A DNA stretch of 64,000 nt from Lates calcarifer (GCF_001640805.2 NC_066833.1:13720183-13784182), one strand, 5' to 3'; shown: positions 29,401 to 42,441, counted from the first letter of the stretch. The notes: generated by a model not told the origin, from the letters alone. Translations and numbers: made by a program.

Positions 29401-31329
29401 CCAGTCTGAGTTTTGTTGCCCGGACTGGATCCAGAGAGAGAAAATGAAATAATGAGAGAGACACATGCAGAGGAAGTGAAAGAGAAAAATAGAGTCTGGT
29501 GGCCCAGTTCTCCCCATAGACTCCCAGTGGACGGGCTGTTATGCAGTTGAACTCTCCCCTCCATTGGTTTTGGATGGCGGCTGCTGGTCACTGTGTTGGC
29601 TGTCAGGATGCTGTCCAACACTGACACTCATCCACAGAGTGCTGTTGTTCTAGTCCTGGGCTGCTGGAGATGAGCCAGACAGCAGGCTGTCAGACAGCAC
29701 AGCATCAGGGATAGGCAGTGGAAAACCTTTAGGTCCCAGAAAGACCTCACACACACAGATTTGGTGCCCAGCTGACTTTTGTGTTCATTTTTTTCCCTTT
29801 CAGGACACTTGATGCTTTAAAACTTCACTTCTCTAAAAACAAGTTACATAATCATATCTTTATTTCAAAAATGGGTCATATAAATATGTGCAATGTGGTT
29901 TGCTTGTGGTGACAAATTCACAGATTATCATCACCCAACTCTGCAGTGTCCCTCAGCTCCACAGAGTTTTAGCATCTTTTTTTGGTTTTAAGGCCACAAC
30001 TTTCAGTCATTCATGCTACCTGGTCAGGACCAGACAGCAGAGAGACAAACTTATCAGCTAGCTTGTAAACATAGTGCAGCATTTAGCAGCTAGAAAAAAG
30101 CCAGATCGTTTACTAAGAAGTTGGTGGAGACCGAAATGTAAATGTTGGACTTAAGTTAGTCATCTGGCTACCTCGTGTCTGCTGGATGTATATATATAAT
30201 AATCAACTTTTAAAAAATGATAATATGTCTGTGTTGTGTTTTCAGTCTGTGCCTTTCCCTCCAATTGAACAAAAAATAATGCAGCTTTAAAGTAATGACT
30301 TTCTCAGGGCACTCTATTGGTCTAAGACTAATGCCATTTAATTGCAGATTGATTCTCTTTTCCCATGATTCCTGTTTATATCTCCTGTCAAATACAAAGA
30401 AATACATCCAAAGTGAGGATCTCTACCCTATAACATAATTTCTACTTGACATTTCACTCCCAGTAGTGTGTGGGGAGTTTAGTTGACTTAACAACAATTT
30501 TGAGCCAGACTTAAAGAAAAAAAAAAAAAAAAAAAAAAAACCTCTCCACAGACAATGAACATGAATACACGCCCAGATCTATGGTGACAGTGTTCTGCCA
30601 GTGCCTTGTGCTCACTCAGCTTTAGGAAGGAAATGGCTGATTCCCACCGGAGACTGTCACCGCCATTTTTAGGACTTAAAGCCTTTGTTAGAGTAGATGA
30701 GTCCGGCTGCCAGTTGTTCTCCACCCAAAAATGATTCTCTCTAGCACTTCTCACACAGCATCTTCCCCTGTTCCTGCAGGGCTGAACAGGCCAGACACAG
30801 CCTGGTGAGTGCCCTCTGGTGGCCACAGCATAATGGAAGTGAAGTGCAATATGTTGACAGTTAAGAAAAAAGCAGCCAAATGATAAATATTGGCTTGCTT
30901 GAAAAACTGCCTGTCAGCCTAATTGTCAAGGAGACCATGGTTCAACTAGCAGGAGTATGGATGCACACAACTTTTAAAGGACTTTTTGTCAGTCGAATAA
31001 CCAGTTAACAGACTAATGTTTCAGGGCTAACACTGAAACAGTAATAACAGGCCTCAGATTTGTTCAGTGATTTATCTGACATCAGTAATTAATCACATTA
31101 TGCATTGTTTTTTTTCCATAGACACTGAGCAGACACAAACCTTCACAGAGACAAGCAGCAGATCACTAGAGACCACCAGTCTGTCTACTGAGCCGCTCAC
31201 CTCCGCCCTCGTTGTAGCCACCACTGAGGCCAGCAGCAGCAGCAGCAGCAGTACCACCAGCAGCAGCAGCAGCAGTACCACCAGCAGCAGCAGCAGCAGC
31301 AGCAGCAGTACCAGCAGCAGCAGTACCAC

Positions 31330-31376
<47 letters not shown>

Positions 31377-31383
31377 CCACCAG

Positions 31384-31422
<39 letters not shown>

Positions 31423-34400
31423 CCCAGCAGCAGCAGCAGCTAGCAGCAGCAGTACCAGCAGCAGCAGTAGTAGCAGCAGCAGCAGCAGTACCAGCAGCAG
31501 TACCAGCAGCAGCAGCAGTACCACCACCAGCAGCAGCAGCAGCAGTACCAGCAGCAGTGACTGGAAGGACTTTGTTAACACAGACCAGATTCCAAACATC
31601 TCCCACTCTGTGTCCTCTGAGACCAGTTCCTGGATGTTGACAGAGAACGTCAGCTTGCCCCAGGACAGCCCAGACAGCACTCTGCGGCTGGGGGACGCCA
31701 CAGCCTCAGCATCACAGACAGCCCTAGACGCCGACAGCGCCTATGCCTCCACCACCATCAGCCGAGCTGGGGAGAGGACGCTGCTGTCTGTCACCTCCTC
31801 CTCCTCCAGCAACAGCACCTCCTCTGCATTTACAGAGGACTCCAACTCCCATCAGCCCCCATCTACTTGGGGTATTCCTGCTAAGGTTACAGAGACTGAG
31901 GACTACACCCACAGTGTCCCATCCACTGGGACTGATGGGAGGGACGCAACAGACCAACACACGACCCACGCCTTCAAGGGGTTTTCAGAGACTGGGAGCA
32001 CAGGGGGGTCCAGTGGAACCCAGGGTTTAACTGGACTGCCTAATGCTACCCAGCATCAATATACCTCAGTGTCTGAGGAGACCTCTGACTCTACACCACC
32101 TCTCAGAGTGACAGAGCTCAGCACTGACCAATCTGAAGTGTCGGTTTCTTCCATGCCTCCCGTCACCTCACCTGCGGGAGGTCCCGCCAACAACTCAGGG
32201 ACTGACCTGGAGTCAGGCTCTGATTTTGGCACCTCCACCGAGTCTTCCACTGCAGGCCACAGCTCCAGTACTCAGAACCAGGAAGGCACCGAGGGGCTGT
32301 CATCCCAGACCAGAGAAGAAAGCAGGGGCTTTACTCTGACCGCAGTGCCCCCTACAGTCAGTGGAAATACTTCTGAAATGGATGACTCTCTGACAGACAC
32401 CCCACTGCTGGTTACTGAGATTTTCCTCACTGCCACACCTGTTCCTGTCACAGAGAGGTACATTTATTATCATCTTTAGCTTTCATTAGCTTTCACTATG
32501 TCTGTGGAGTTGTCATGTCTGTCCTGAGGTAAACCGTTGTGAACTGTGAGAAACTTGACTGATTTATTTTCTCTTTAACAGATCACACATAACAGAGGAG
32601 GATACTTTGAAAGCCACAGCCTCCTCCTCCACCACCACCACCACAATCACCCTTCCTCTACCTGCAACCTCACCCCCCAGGTTCATCAGCACCACTAGCA
32701 GCTCAACTTCAGAGTTACACACCGAGACCATCCCATACACTACACCCTCCACTACAGCCTCCACCCCGGCACTGCAGACCTCCACAGTGCACCCAACTCA
32801 CCGCGCATCACCAAGTCAAACCCAGGGGCCCTCAACTGGGATTGCAAATCCCACAGATGTCACCACCCTGCAGAGACAAACAAGCACAGGCACTCTGGGA
32901 GTTTCCACCACCTCTCACGGCCAGTACGTCACCACCACCTACACCCACAACACCCCAACCAAGAGTAACGAGGCTCTGCACACCACCTGGAAACAGACAG
33001 ACAGGGGAACCACAGAGCTGGTGGTGACGACGCCACCCACTGACCTCCAACCCACCAAGGCTCCGCCGCCACCAAGTGAGTTCACACTCTTCTTTCACTG
33101 TAAGAAGCAATGCTTCACATGCAGTTTTCAAAGCAAGAGCACGTCTATTTACTATTCTCTCCTGCTGTTAGCTGTGGTGGCTATTGCTGTTTATGCTACT
33201 TTTTTATTTACTATATCTAAATGTAAATGCAAAACTTGGATGCACATCTGTCAAGTAGAAAAAAAAAGTTTCTTTCATTAGACTATTTTAAGGTATAAAG
33301 TTATCATTAAGAATGCAGTGGATTAATTTATGGGATTTCCAAATAATTTAGGCAGATTATCTTTGATGCCTTTCGTAACGTATGAGATAATGTCTAAGGA
33401 TGATCTGAACTTTTAAACTCAGATAGGCTTCAGAATGTCTAAATTCAAGTTAAGTATTTGTTTTTCAGCTTCCATTTATTGACATGTTCAGTGATTGAGG
33501 TGCAAAATTAGTTTTTCCCCATGTATCCATACTTTTTAATGTTAGGAGAATGAAGTCAGAGTACCAGAGATCTTTTCTCTCTGGACTGAGGAAGCTGCTA
33601 CCTTGTAGCTGATGAATTTTCAAGATATGCCTTTGTGAGAAATTCCTGCAAATTAAATTGAATGACTTGGGTTCTATGATTGCAGTACTGGAAGCAATGC
33701 AAATGAATCACACCTATCATAAAGACAGAAAATCATCAGATTGGTGAGACATTATAAATGTCAGTGAAAAACCACTTAACATTTATGTTTCATGGTAAAA
33801 TGCCTGCTCTCCTGTCTCCAGGAAACCCCTGTGTGTCAAACCCTTGTATGAACGGAGGGAAGTGTGTGAGCTATAATGGGCATCAGTACACCTGTCACTG
33901 TCAGCAGGCATGGACAGGGCCGACCTGTACCCAGGGTGAGCTTCTCTATTCTTCTACCTGGCTGATTGATAACAACATTGTCAACATGCATGTTACCATG
34001 TAAAACATTTCATATTGACATTTAGATCAGGTTTGAGGTTTATGGACTCAGTGAAGGTCCTTTTAAATGTAATATACTTTTACGTACTGTGTGCTCAGAT
34101 GTGGATGAATGTGAGACGGACCCCTGCCCATTGGGCTCCAGGTGTGTGAACACCCGAGGCTCCTTCAGTTGTGAATGTCCACTCGGCTTTGACCTCGAGG
34201 ATGGACGCACGTGTACCAGAGGTATATATATATATAGTATATGAATTATTATTTCCTTAGTTATTTTATTTTATTTTAAGGCCTTATTTTGAATTTTTCC
34301 CCCCTGTAGCAAAGACATTTCTAGGAACTTTCAGTGTTACCAGACTGTCACATGACCCCTCTATCTTCAAGAGCTCCACCATGCATGAGATCCAGAGAGA

Positions 34401-36790
34401 GATCATTCAGCTGGTGAGAGGCAGTCCACATCACTGCATCTTTTCAGATCATTTCTGTTTTATAAGCTCATATGTATTATGTCTGATACACACTCTCTTC
34501 CTGTCTTCACTGCAGCTCAACGCCTCATTGTCAGCCTTCCAAGGTTACAGCCGCTCCACTCTGAGTAAGAAGTAAGTTCTAGCAACCATTTAATTTCTGA
34601 ACTTTTTCATTACTTTGTTAATATATTTTCAAAATCACAAACAGACATAAGAAAAAAGCTGAATTTTTCTGTGTCAGGACTGCATATTGCATCAAGACTA
34701 AATGATGCAATATGGATGTTTTGTCTGCGTTAGACCTCTACACTGACCTCTGAACTCCTCCCACAGAGAGGAGGACGGGGTTCATATCTTAGCTGTCAAC
34801 ATGTTTTCCATCTCCACTGATGTGACGAGTACTGAGGTCAACAACAGCATCCAGATGTCTCTCAAGAACTGCAGCTCCTCCTTGGCCCACTGCCAAATGG
34901 CCCTGCAACACCAGCTCACTTATCATGGTAAATATATATAGCCATAGCCACAATGAACACAATCATTTCTGTTTTTTTCCAAATTCTAAATTTAATACTA
35001 CTCAATCAAACCTGCCATAAGCGCTATAAAGTAAATATGATTACAGCCACTAGAGGGCAGAATTTATCTGTGAATGCTCACATTTATGATAGTAGTTTTA
35101 TGTTGGATGGTTGTTGTGAACCTGTATGGTAGATTGAATCCTGAACCTCTTCTTGAGACAAAACCTTCTTGACTGGAGGGAAACAACGGAGCAAATGTTC
35201 TGACTTCTTGAACTTGTCATGTTGCCCAGGTTAGGATTAGATTCCTGTGTTTTTAAATTCGAGGATGACTAATTCTCATCCACACATCCATTTCAGCCGA
35301 GAGCCTGTGCGTGGCCCAGAAGACTCAATGTGATGCAGAGCGCTCCACCTGTACAGACAGCAGCGGCACAGCTTACTGCCAGTGTCTCCAAGGATACTAC
35401 AAACACAACCCTGACGACTTGTCCTGCCTAGGTAAGCTCTTCCTCACTCTTTGTTTAGACACAAAGGGAGCTGGTCCTCAAATCTATCCAGCCACTTATT
35501 GTGAATGCAAAATACATAAGCTGATAAAAAATTAACCAGATAGCTCATATTGTCATATTACAGTTTTGTTATACATAAAAACTAGGTCACAGGCAAGTAA
35601 GCCTTTCCTTCCTGACTAAAACAAAATACTGGGGGAAACGTAGATTCTTCCAGAGTTTATACCAAACTGTGTAATTAGGTTTTCATAACTAAATGTTTTG
35701 TTTCAGAATGTGGGGATGGCTACAAGCTGGAAAATGGCACCTGTGTCCAGTAAGTTCAACTTTATTTATTTATTTGTTCCCTTACAGTATCCATCAGGTT
35801 ATACTGAAAGACTTAAGGTCATATTCTCACTGCAGACTCTGTCTCTTCTTTTCAGGTGCATGTTTGGATTTGGAGGATTCAACTGTGGAAATTGTAAGAA
35901 AAAAGAAAGAAAGAAGAAAAGAAAAAAAATCTTAACGAACAAATACCAATCAGCTTTAACAGAAAATTGAGTTATTTCTTATTCAGTTTTTTTAACTGTG
36001 GTACTTTTGTTATTTGATGTTGCAGTTTACAAGCTGATTGCAGTCGTGGTGTCACCTGCAGGGGGCGCCCTGCTCCTCATCCTCATCATTGCTCTTATCG
36101 TCACCTGCTGCAAGTAAGATTGTTGATATTATTAGCATGAAACACCTTCCTTGTTTTGCAATTTATGTCAACTCGTAAAAATACAGAAACAAGTGATCCC
36201 ACACTATAAAACAATTATCTGTCAGAATATTTACCTAAGGGCTCAATTGACCAAAATTGATGGTTTGAATACAGTTTTGATAATCTGTGGAAAAGGTTTC
36301 ACTTCTTAACATGTTTTATCTCCCAGGAAAGATAAGAATGACATCAACAAGATCATCTTCAAGAGTGGAGACCTGCAGATGTCACCTTATGCAGACTTCC
36401 CTAAAAATAACCGCATATCCATGGAGTGGGGCAGAGAGACAATAGAGATGCAAGAGAACGGCAGCACCAAGAACCTGCTGCAGATGACTGACATTTATTA
36501 TTCTGTAAGGAGACTAATTGTACACTTTACTCCCTTTTCTTTCTTGCTCAAGTTGGGGTTTAGTTTTTGTGTGTTTGAATACAGCTGATAAATTGTTATA
36601 CTACACTTTATATTAATTTTCTCTCTCACTGTACCTGTTCCCTCAGCCTGCATTGCGTAACTCAGACCTGGAGAGAAATGGCCTGTACCCGTTCACGGGT
36701 CTACCAGGCTCTCGCCACTCATGCATCTACCCCGCCCAGTGGAATCCCTCCTTCATTAGTGATGATTCACGAAGAAGAGACTACTTCTAA
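26491..36790 (+). CDS. heg1: HEG homolog 1 (heart of glass), mucin-like EGF membrane receptor
   Basis: Type I membrane protein of endothelium and endocardium. It recruits KRIT1/CCM1 to junctions and is needed for heart and vessel integrity. Fourteen coding exons: 26491-26764, 31122-32457, 32582-33075, 33822-33935, 34099-34221, 34310-34413, 34516-34571, 34767-34927, 35297-35431, 35707-35749, 35856-35893, 36026-36113, 36327-36504 and 36647-36790. Total 3288 nt, 1095 aa; all phases agree. Residues 1-27 form a signal peptide ([16 protein letters not shown]). Residues ~92-700 are Ser/Thr-rich and mucin-like. EGF1 ([13 protein letters not shown]) is at ~703-737 and Ca-binding EGF2 ([10 protein letters not shown]) at ~740-780. 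An SEA-like segment covers ~781-888, EGF3 with extra Cys ~889-958, and the membrane span ~962-985. The tail ends [15 protein letters not shown], the KRIT1 FERM-binding sequence of HEG1. The ATG at 26491 is chosen because it opens the signal peptide. Confidence 0.96.
26765..31121 (+). other. heg1 intron 1
   Basis: A 4.4 kb intron. It holds a ~29-base poly-A run (about 30512-30540) and a CTCF-like motif on the minus strand at 30809-30822. Open frames on the minus strand (for example 29232-29627) are not convincing. Confidence 0.6.
31229..31560 (+). repeat. Coding AGC/CAG trinucleotide tract in heg1 mucin exon
   Basis: About 330 bp made almost only of AGC units broken by ACC, giving Ser runs with Thr. 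From 31385 to 31420 the register changes to CAG (12 Gln), then Tyr-Pro, then GCA (5 Ala) to about 31441, before Ser returns. The whole exon stays open, so the register changes compensate one another. Ser/Thr content suits O-glycosylation; the Gln and Ala runs do not. The tract is expected to be highly length-polymorphic and error-prone in assembly. Confidence 0.9.
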
Positions 36791-37822
36791 CCCACCCCAC
36801 TTTAAATACACACATGCACACACCCTCCGAAACCATCTCTTACACTGACAATTGTGATGTGACATGATGGTTTTCTGTCACAGTGACAATGCAAATGTGT
36901 GAGCCTCACTGTTTTTGAAAATCCACTTGACCATCTGCATTCAGGGCTGCACATTAATTACATAAATGTGTGTGTGTGTGTGGTGTGTGTGTGTGGTGTG
37001 TGTGTGTGTGTGTCTGTCTGTATATTACTTAAGTCCACATTTTTGCAAGTAAAATGTGTTCTTGTGTGACTATTTCAGTATTTTTGCATGTTGTCCCTCA
37101 TTTACTTAAATTCACATGTATTTTACATCGCTGCTGTGGTGTTAAACGATTGGGATTTCAATAGGTTTTTCCTGCCTTCTAGGCCCGCCACTGATTCTCA
37201 TGTACTTCACTATGTGATGAAAAACTATTTACAGACACTTGAAACATGTTTATGGTAGGCAAGTCATTACAGTAAACATCATGCCTGGTAATATAGTGCA
37301 GATTTTCTTGAAAATCTGCACTATATTAATGCACAATGATAAATAGAAGCAGAAATCCTCTTCACTGCTGCCAGGAATGGAGGAAAATACTATATTAAAA
37401 AAACATATTTAAAAAAAGTAATGTAAACTATATGGGAAGTATAGGAAATACGACTAGAACATGCAAAAACACTGATACTGTATGGTCCTTTAAATGCTGA
37501 AATATGAATATGTGAGTGCCACTGCTGTGACTTGGAAATAATCACTCGGTATTGATGGAACATGACAATAACAAACCACTGAAGGTTGCACAAATTTCAG
37601 TTTTACACCAACGTAAACTGAGGAACGACTTTGAAATCTGATGCCAGCGTTTATTTATTCCCTGTATGTCTAAATCCTTGACATGTAGCATAATGAACAT
37701 CTCATTCATACACACTGACAGACTTAAGAGGGATAAACCTGTGGCTGTAAATGTGAGTGTGTGAAAGAGAAAGGGAGAGAGAACAAGTGTATGCATATCT
37801 CTTAAGTATTGGTGTTTGTGAG

Positions 37823-37859
<37 letters not shown>

Positions 37860-38045
37860 GAATAATTATCTCTATACCAGAATGATCATGACTGTTGACA
37901 AGTGTTTGAATGTAAAGATGTATCATAATTAGCTCTTTCTTACACAGAGTATTTTTATGTGAGTATTTTCCTCCTTTGTGTTTATATGGTCTGTAGATTC
38001 TGGCGTTTTAGCCAGATGTGCCTATTTAAATAAAAAATATTGCAC
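36791..38045 (+). other. Probable heg1 3' UTR
   Basis: Non-coding sequence after TAA at 36788-36790. It has TG microsatellites at about 36967-37013 (with GGTG interruptions) and 37827-37857. An AATAAA at 38029-38034 is a good candidate poly(A) signal, followed within 30 bases by GT-rich sequence. Confidence 0.55.
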
Positions 38046-40209
38046 AGTGTTTTGGTGTCTTACAAAATTATTTTTGAATTTTTCTTTAAATCAGTGAACG
38101 TTTTACTCTGTTGTTGACACAGTTTGTATTGTAACTTGAAAAATTTTAATTGATTTTGTTTAAAAAAAATGAAAATGTTCAATCAAAATATACTGTATCA
38201 CTCTAACTCTTTGTTTTTTCCCTCAAGCACATGAGTGTCCAAGCTGTGTGTGCCTCTCTTTCTCTCTCTCTCTTTCTGTCCCCTCTTTTCATCATTCTCT
38301 CCCATAGTCTTATGCTTTTTCATCTCTCTCCTCTTCTCCAGGTTTTCTGCCCCTGGAGCTGTAGAGTCTGATCTTAGATGGCAAGCCTCCTGCTGCTCCC
38401 ACAATCCTGCTCAACAGCTGCTGTTACATGAGAACAGAACAAGCCATAACAGGGTAGGATAGGTGAGCTTCAGTAGCTGTTACCATGGCTGAACATGTCT
38501 GAAAGTTCCATATTATGTGAAGGTGGAGGATTAATATTTTATTTTGTAATCTACTATTACATCCCAGTTAAAACAGTCAGTGCTTACATTTGGATATCAT
38601 GTCACTGGAGGACTTACTGAATAATGCTTAGGTATTCTGCTGTGTGCTGTTACAGTACAAACAGCATTGTTATAAGAAGCCTGACTTGATGGTTTGATTT
38701 TATGTTTTGTGTCCCTTCTGTACAGCACTCTAGTATTTTGTGTTGAGACTAAAGCACTAGAGCTAATCATAGTATTGTTCCAAATATAAAAGAATACAAA
38801 AAAACACCTCTTATTTGTATAAAGATGGTTATTCCAGTTGGATATTTCCTCCTTTTGCGGATAAAGTTTTTTACATGAACTCTGGTCCACTGAAGTTGGT
38901 TTCCTGTAGGTTGAAGTGTACCACTGCATTTGGATACGTTGACGACCCACTGCATGCTGGGATAAGCCCCAGCCCCCAGCTGCCATGGAGAAGTTTATCT
39001 AAAAAGAGAACATTAATGTCTGGTGTTCTCTTAAATATACTAACAGTATGTTGATCATGCATAGATCTATATGGTATATACATAAGGAACTAGCTCAAAT
39101 ATTCATCATCTCAACAGCTGTGACTGCAAGATAAAAATGATCCAATTTATTCTGTCTCACAGGTGTCTCATTCCTTGTGATACTGCATATACAAAAGGCT
39201 GAGGCTGATTGCAGGGCACGGCACAAGGAAAATACTTTTTTGATGTTGTATATCTGCAAAATGAAATATGCAAATAAATAGCATAATGGAACATGCAAAA
39301 AAATGACATGACCTCGCTGTTGCACTGATGAAAATGTAAATTATGTAGAATTGTTGTTTATTACAGTAACACATGAGTAAATAATAAAGTTGGTGGTACT
39401 TGGATTCCTTTAACTTGCTTCAATTTCAGGTTGCTGGTGTTATTCGTGCTGACTCACTGTCACACTGTCATGGCTTACTAGGGCATTTGAATAGAACAAA
39501 GTCATCATTAATGTTTTTAGATTCTGGCGTGGTTTTCCTACTACAATGAGTCAAAGGCCTGTTGACTGAAATGCACTTTTGAAAATACCATTAACCCCAT
39601 AAAACTGCATATATGCAACTGTCACAACCAGGCTGTGTGCTCACATTTCATTTTGTGTGTGTTTGTAGAGTTTGCCAGCCTTTCCTCTGCCTGAAATCAT
39701 TAAGCTGGTTTTCCCAACAACATTATTAAATGGATCTAACAGTTCTTTGTGAAACGTGTGGTACAGTCATGATTGGGAAAAAAAATGGTGTTGAGTGAAG
39801 CCAGCAATGTAAACACTTCGCTCCAGAGAGACTACAAGGCAGAAATAGAAAGTATGGATGTGTGTGGATTAAACAAAGATGGTAGAAGAGTTTTAGAGAT
39901 GCTCGTAGGCTGAGAGTTTGAACTTTGGACAGAGAGTGAGCTGCTTCCAAACAAATGTCAGAACATCTATTTTCTAATAATAATGTTTTCTATGTAGATA
40001 TTAACAGGCAAGGGGCTATACTACATTGATATTCTTTCCTTTGTGGGTATAGTTGTTTACATAGTGTACAAGACTTTTCTGGTCCATTTACATTGGTCAC
40101 CTGGTTTCCTGTAAGGTCTCATATAAGGCTTGTGCAGTAAAGACTTCAACACAAATACACACACAGAGGCATAGTTACATTTTTATATTTTGAATATTCT
40201 AAACCAACA
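38046..40209. other. Intergenic, heg1 to T2R pseudogenes
   Basis: AT-rich. A pyrimidine-rich (CT)n-like stretch lies at 38250-38340. GCATGCTGGGATAAGCCCCA near 38953 resembles the tail of a common fish interspersed repeat, but too little is present to name it. No gene was recognised. Confidence 0.45.
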
Positions 40210-41126
40210 ATGGCATGCCAATACATTGATCTGGGTGAGCAGGCTTTCCTATTGATCAACGGTCTTCTTATCTCCCTCAACCTGGCTGCAAACATTTTCT
40301 ATGCATGTCGCTTGATCTTCCCATCGCGCAGCAGACAAAGACTGAAGCAGCCTTTAAAGATGCTTCTGGGATTCCTTGTCTGGTGTCAATTATCTACTGC
40401 GTTTCTTTGCATTCAATGTATTGTTTGTTAAAGTTGCACAGAGGCTTTGCAGTGTTTCTCGTATCATGGGCAGTTGTGATGTACTTTATGCATAACAGCA
40501 TGACATGTTACGTTTGGCTAAACCTCTACTACTGCATCAATATTGTCCCTGTACAGCGAGCTTTTTTGGTCTGGGTAAAGAGGAACATTAAGTCTGTCAT
40601 ATTCCTGGCTTTGCTTTTTGATGGGACTCTTTTTTCGTTTACTGGCGCTGTGGACATTGCATATGCAACTTGTATTGACTTCACTTACAGTAACGGTACA
40701 TGGACTTACAATCACATTGATGAACTCTACTACTTAAGCCAAATGTGTTTCTACATCATTAAATTGCATATCCTGAACTGTGTATCACAACAGTTTCAAG
40801 CTTTTTCTCAGCCTGCTACCTGCACAGACACATGAGACGCATGGCGCAGACAGGCAGCTGCTTCTCCGCTCCGAGGATTCAAAGTCAGTTGAGAGTCACC
40901 ATCACTGGGATCTCTCAAGGAGTTCTCTACTTCCTCTATGACACCTTCTATCTCTTTGATTAATTCGCCTACTTTTTCTCCCCGCACTTTGTCTTAAGTT
41001 CTTGGATCTCCTTCACGGTCACCACGCTGTACATATCAGGACACCACGGTCAACCTATGCATCGGTCAGGCCATGTTCAGACAAGGGGCAGCCGATGTCT
41101 GGAGGGCACTTAAAGCACTGTGTGGT
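40210..41126 (+). pseudogene. Taste receptor type 2-like GPCR pseudogene, copy 1
   Basis: An intronless, broken seven-helix receptor gene. The start MACQYIDLGEQAF leads into helix 1 (LLINGLLISLNLAANIFYA) and RLKQPLKMLLGF. The frame then shifts near 40380-40410 into SMTCYVWLNLYYCINIVPVQ and RAFLVWVKRNIKSVIF, the helix 3/loop signature of fish T2Rs. A second shift near 40760-40817 leads to YLHRHMRRMAQTG and QLRVTITGISQGVLYF. A stop follows at 40961-40963, and a third shift near 41040 precedes VNLCIGQAMFRQGAADVW. At least three frameshifts and one stop make it non-functional. T2Rs are single-exon bitter receptors of about 300 aa, and the span of ~917 bp fits. The assignment rests on motif memory. 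Other class-A chemoreceptor families fit less well. Confidence 0.8.
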
Positions 41127-41319
41127 GTTGGCGTGGTAACAAATGGTGTTATTTTGCACTCTAGTCAGTTGACATCAAGTGTAATAGCTAATACTGTAAC
41201 TGCTGATGTCCAAACATCATTGCAACATTGTGACCACCAGGAGTATGATAGGCAGTTTCTAGGCATATAGGCGACAGGGGTTTGTTAAAATAAAATAAAA
41301 ATTCATATGAATTACAGGC

Positions 41320-41745
41320 ATATGTGTATGCCATTTCATTGTGGATAGTGAGGCCCATTTCTTTTTCTGTCTGTGTGTCATGGTGATGTCCAGTGGTTCT
41401 ACTGTTGTCTACCTGTGCAGACACATGCGGCGTATGGTTGCAAACGGATAGCCCTTGTCCTGTCCCTGGTTCAGAGGTCAGGTGAGGGTCACTGTCACTA
41501 GCATACTGCAGGGAGTCATATATGTGTTTTATGCTATGTGGACTCTGACCACCTTTCTTTCTTGGTACACTCTCACTGAATTCATCAGTCCATATACAGT
41601 ATTTATTTCACTGTTATCACCTTGTACATGTTAGGCACCACATTTAACCTGGGAGTAGGTCAGGCTGTGTTCAGGCAGAGAGCAGCAAACATCTGGATCA
41701 GAGGAACTGAATGGTTCAAAGTGCCTAAAGCACAACAGTCTAGAC
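41320..41745 (+). pseudogene. Taste receptor type 2-like pseudogene, copy 2 (5'-truncated)
   Basis: Only the region from helix 5 to the C terminus is present. It is nearly identical to copy 3 over the stretch encoding HFFFCLCVMVMSSGSTVVYL, with one missing base and two substitutions in about 80. It continues through RVTVTSILQGVIYVFYA and a C-terminal part resembling FNLGVGQAVFRQRAANIWI. Frameshifts and stops interrupt it, for example TAG after the codons for VANG near 41449. It has no start or helices 1-4, so it is a dead partial duplicate. Confidence 0.7.
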
Positions 41746-42010
41746 AAGGAGGATGATACTGGATACCAGAAAACCAGGACACTGGTGAGGTGATCTCAAG
41801 ATAGTGTAAAAAATAAATGGATGCAAGCTGCCCCTGAAGCTGGGAATATTAGTGTAGGAGCTCAAAAGCAATAACTGCTTTCATGTTGATGAATATAACT
41901 TTGCTTTTGTATCAACACAATTTATAACCATGAATTCTATACTCCTCATCTTATTATAAGTTGCATAGCTTTGTTCACTTAATTTGAATTATTTTGTGCT
42001 TACTCTAACA

Positions 42011-42441
42011 GTACACACTGATCAGCCAGAACATTAAAACCACCTGCCAAATAATGTATAGGTCCCCCTCATGCTGCCAAAACAGCTCTGACCCATCGGG
42101 GCATAGGCACTGGACCTCAGGGTGGTGTCCTGGGGTGTCTGGCACCAGGATATTGGCAGCAGATCTTTTGGGTCTTGTGGATAGTATGGTGGGGCCTCCA
42201 TGGATCTGGCTCGTTCCAGTGAATCCCACAGGTGCTCTGGGGAGTTTGGGGGCTCTTTGATGTGTTCTATGAGCCATTTGTGAGCAGTACTGGAACTATG
42301 TTGTACATGTATGTGTGGATGATACGTGTCGAGTAACACCCAGATGAATGACAGGACCCAGAGTTGTATGGTACTGAGATGATGATTGTTATTCACTTCA
42401 TCTGTCAGTGGTTTTAATGTTGCAGCTGATAAGTGCATGTA
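42011..42441 (-). mobile_element. Internally deleted Tc1/mariner element
   Basis: The ends are imperfect inverted repeats of about 36 bp. The left end reads CACTGATCAGCCAGAACATT and continues AAAACCACCTG. The right end is its approximate reverse complement (CAGTGGTTTTAATGTTGCAG). The interior on the minus strand retains the C-terminal transposase signature as PNSPEHLWD, RSMEAPP and ISWCQTPQ, matching the PNSPDLNPIEHLWD region of Tc1 transposases with a deletion. At ~430 bp against ~1.6 kb for intact relatives it cannot encode transposase. It lies between T2R copies 2 and 3. Confidence 0.8.

Noticed and set aside
31093..31701. Long minus-strand open frame (poly-Leu/Val/Cys) opposite heg1 exon 2
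   Set aside because: It is the shadow of the AGC/CAG tract. Low complexity keeps all frames open and no other coding sign is present.
42054..42260. Plus-strand open frame inside the Tc1 remnant
   Set aside because: The transposase similarity is on the minus strand; this frame is antisense to it.
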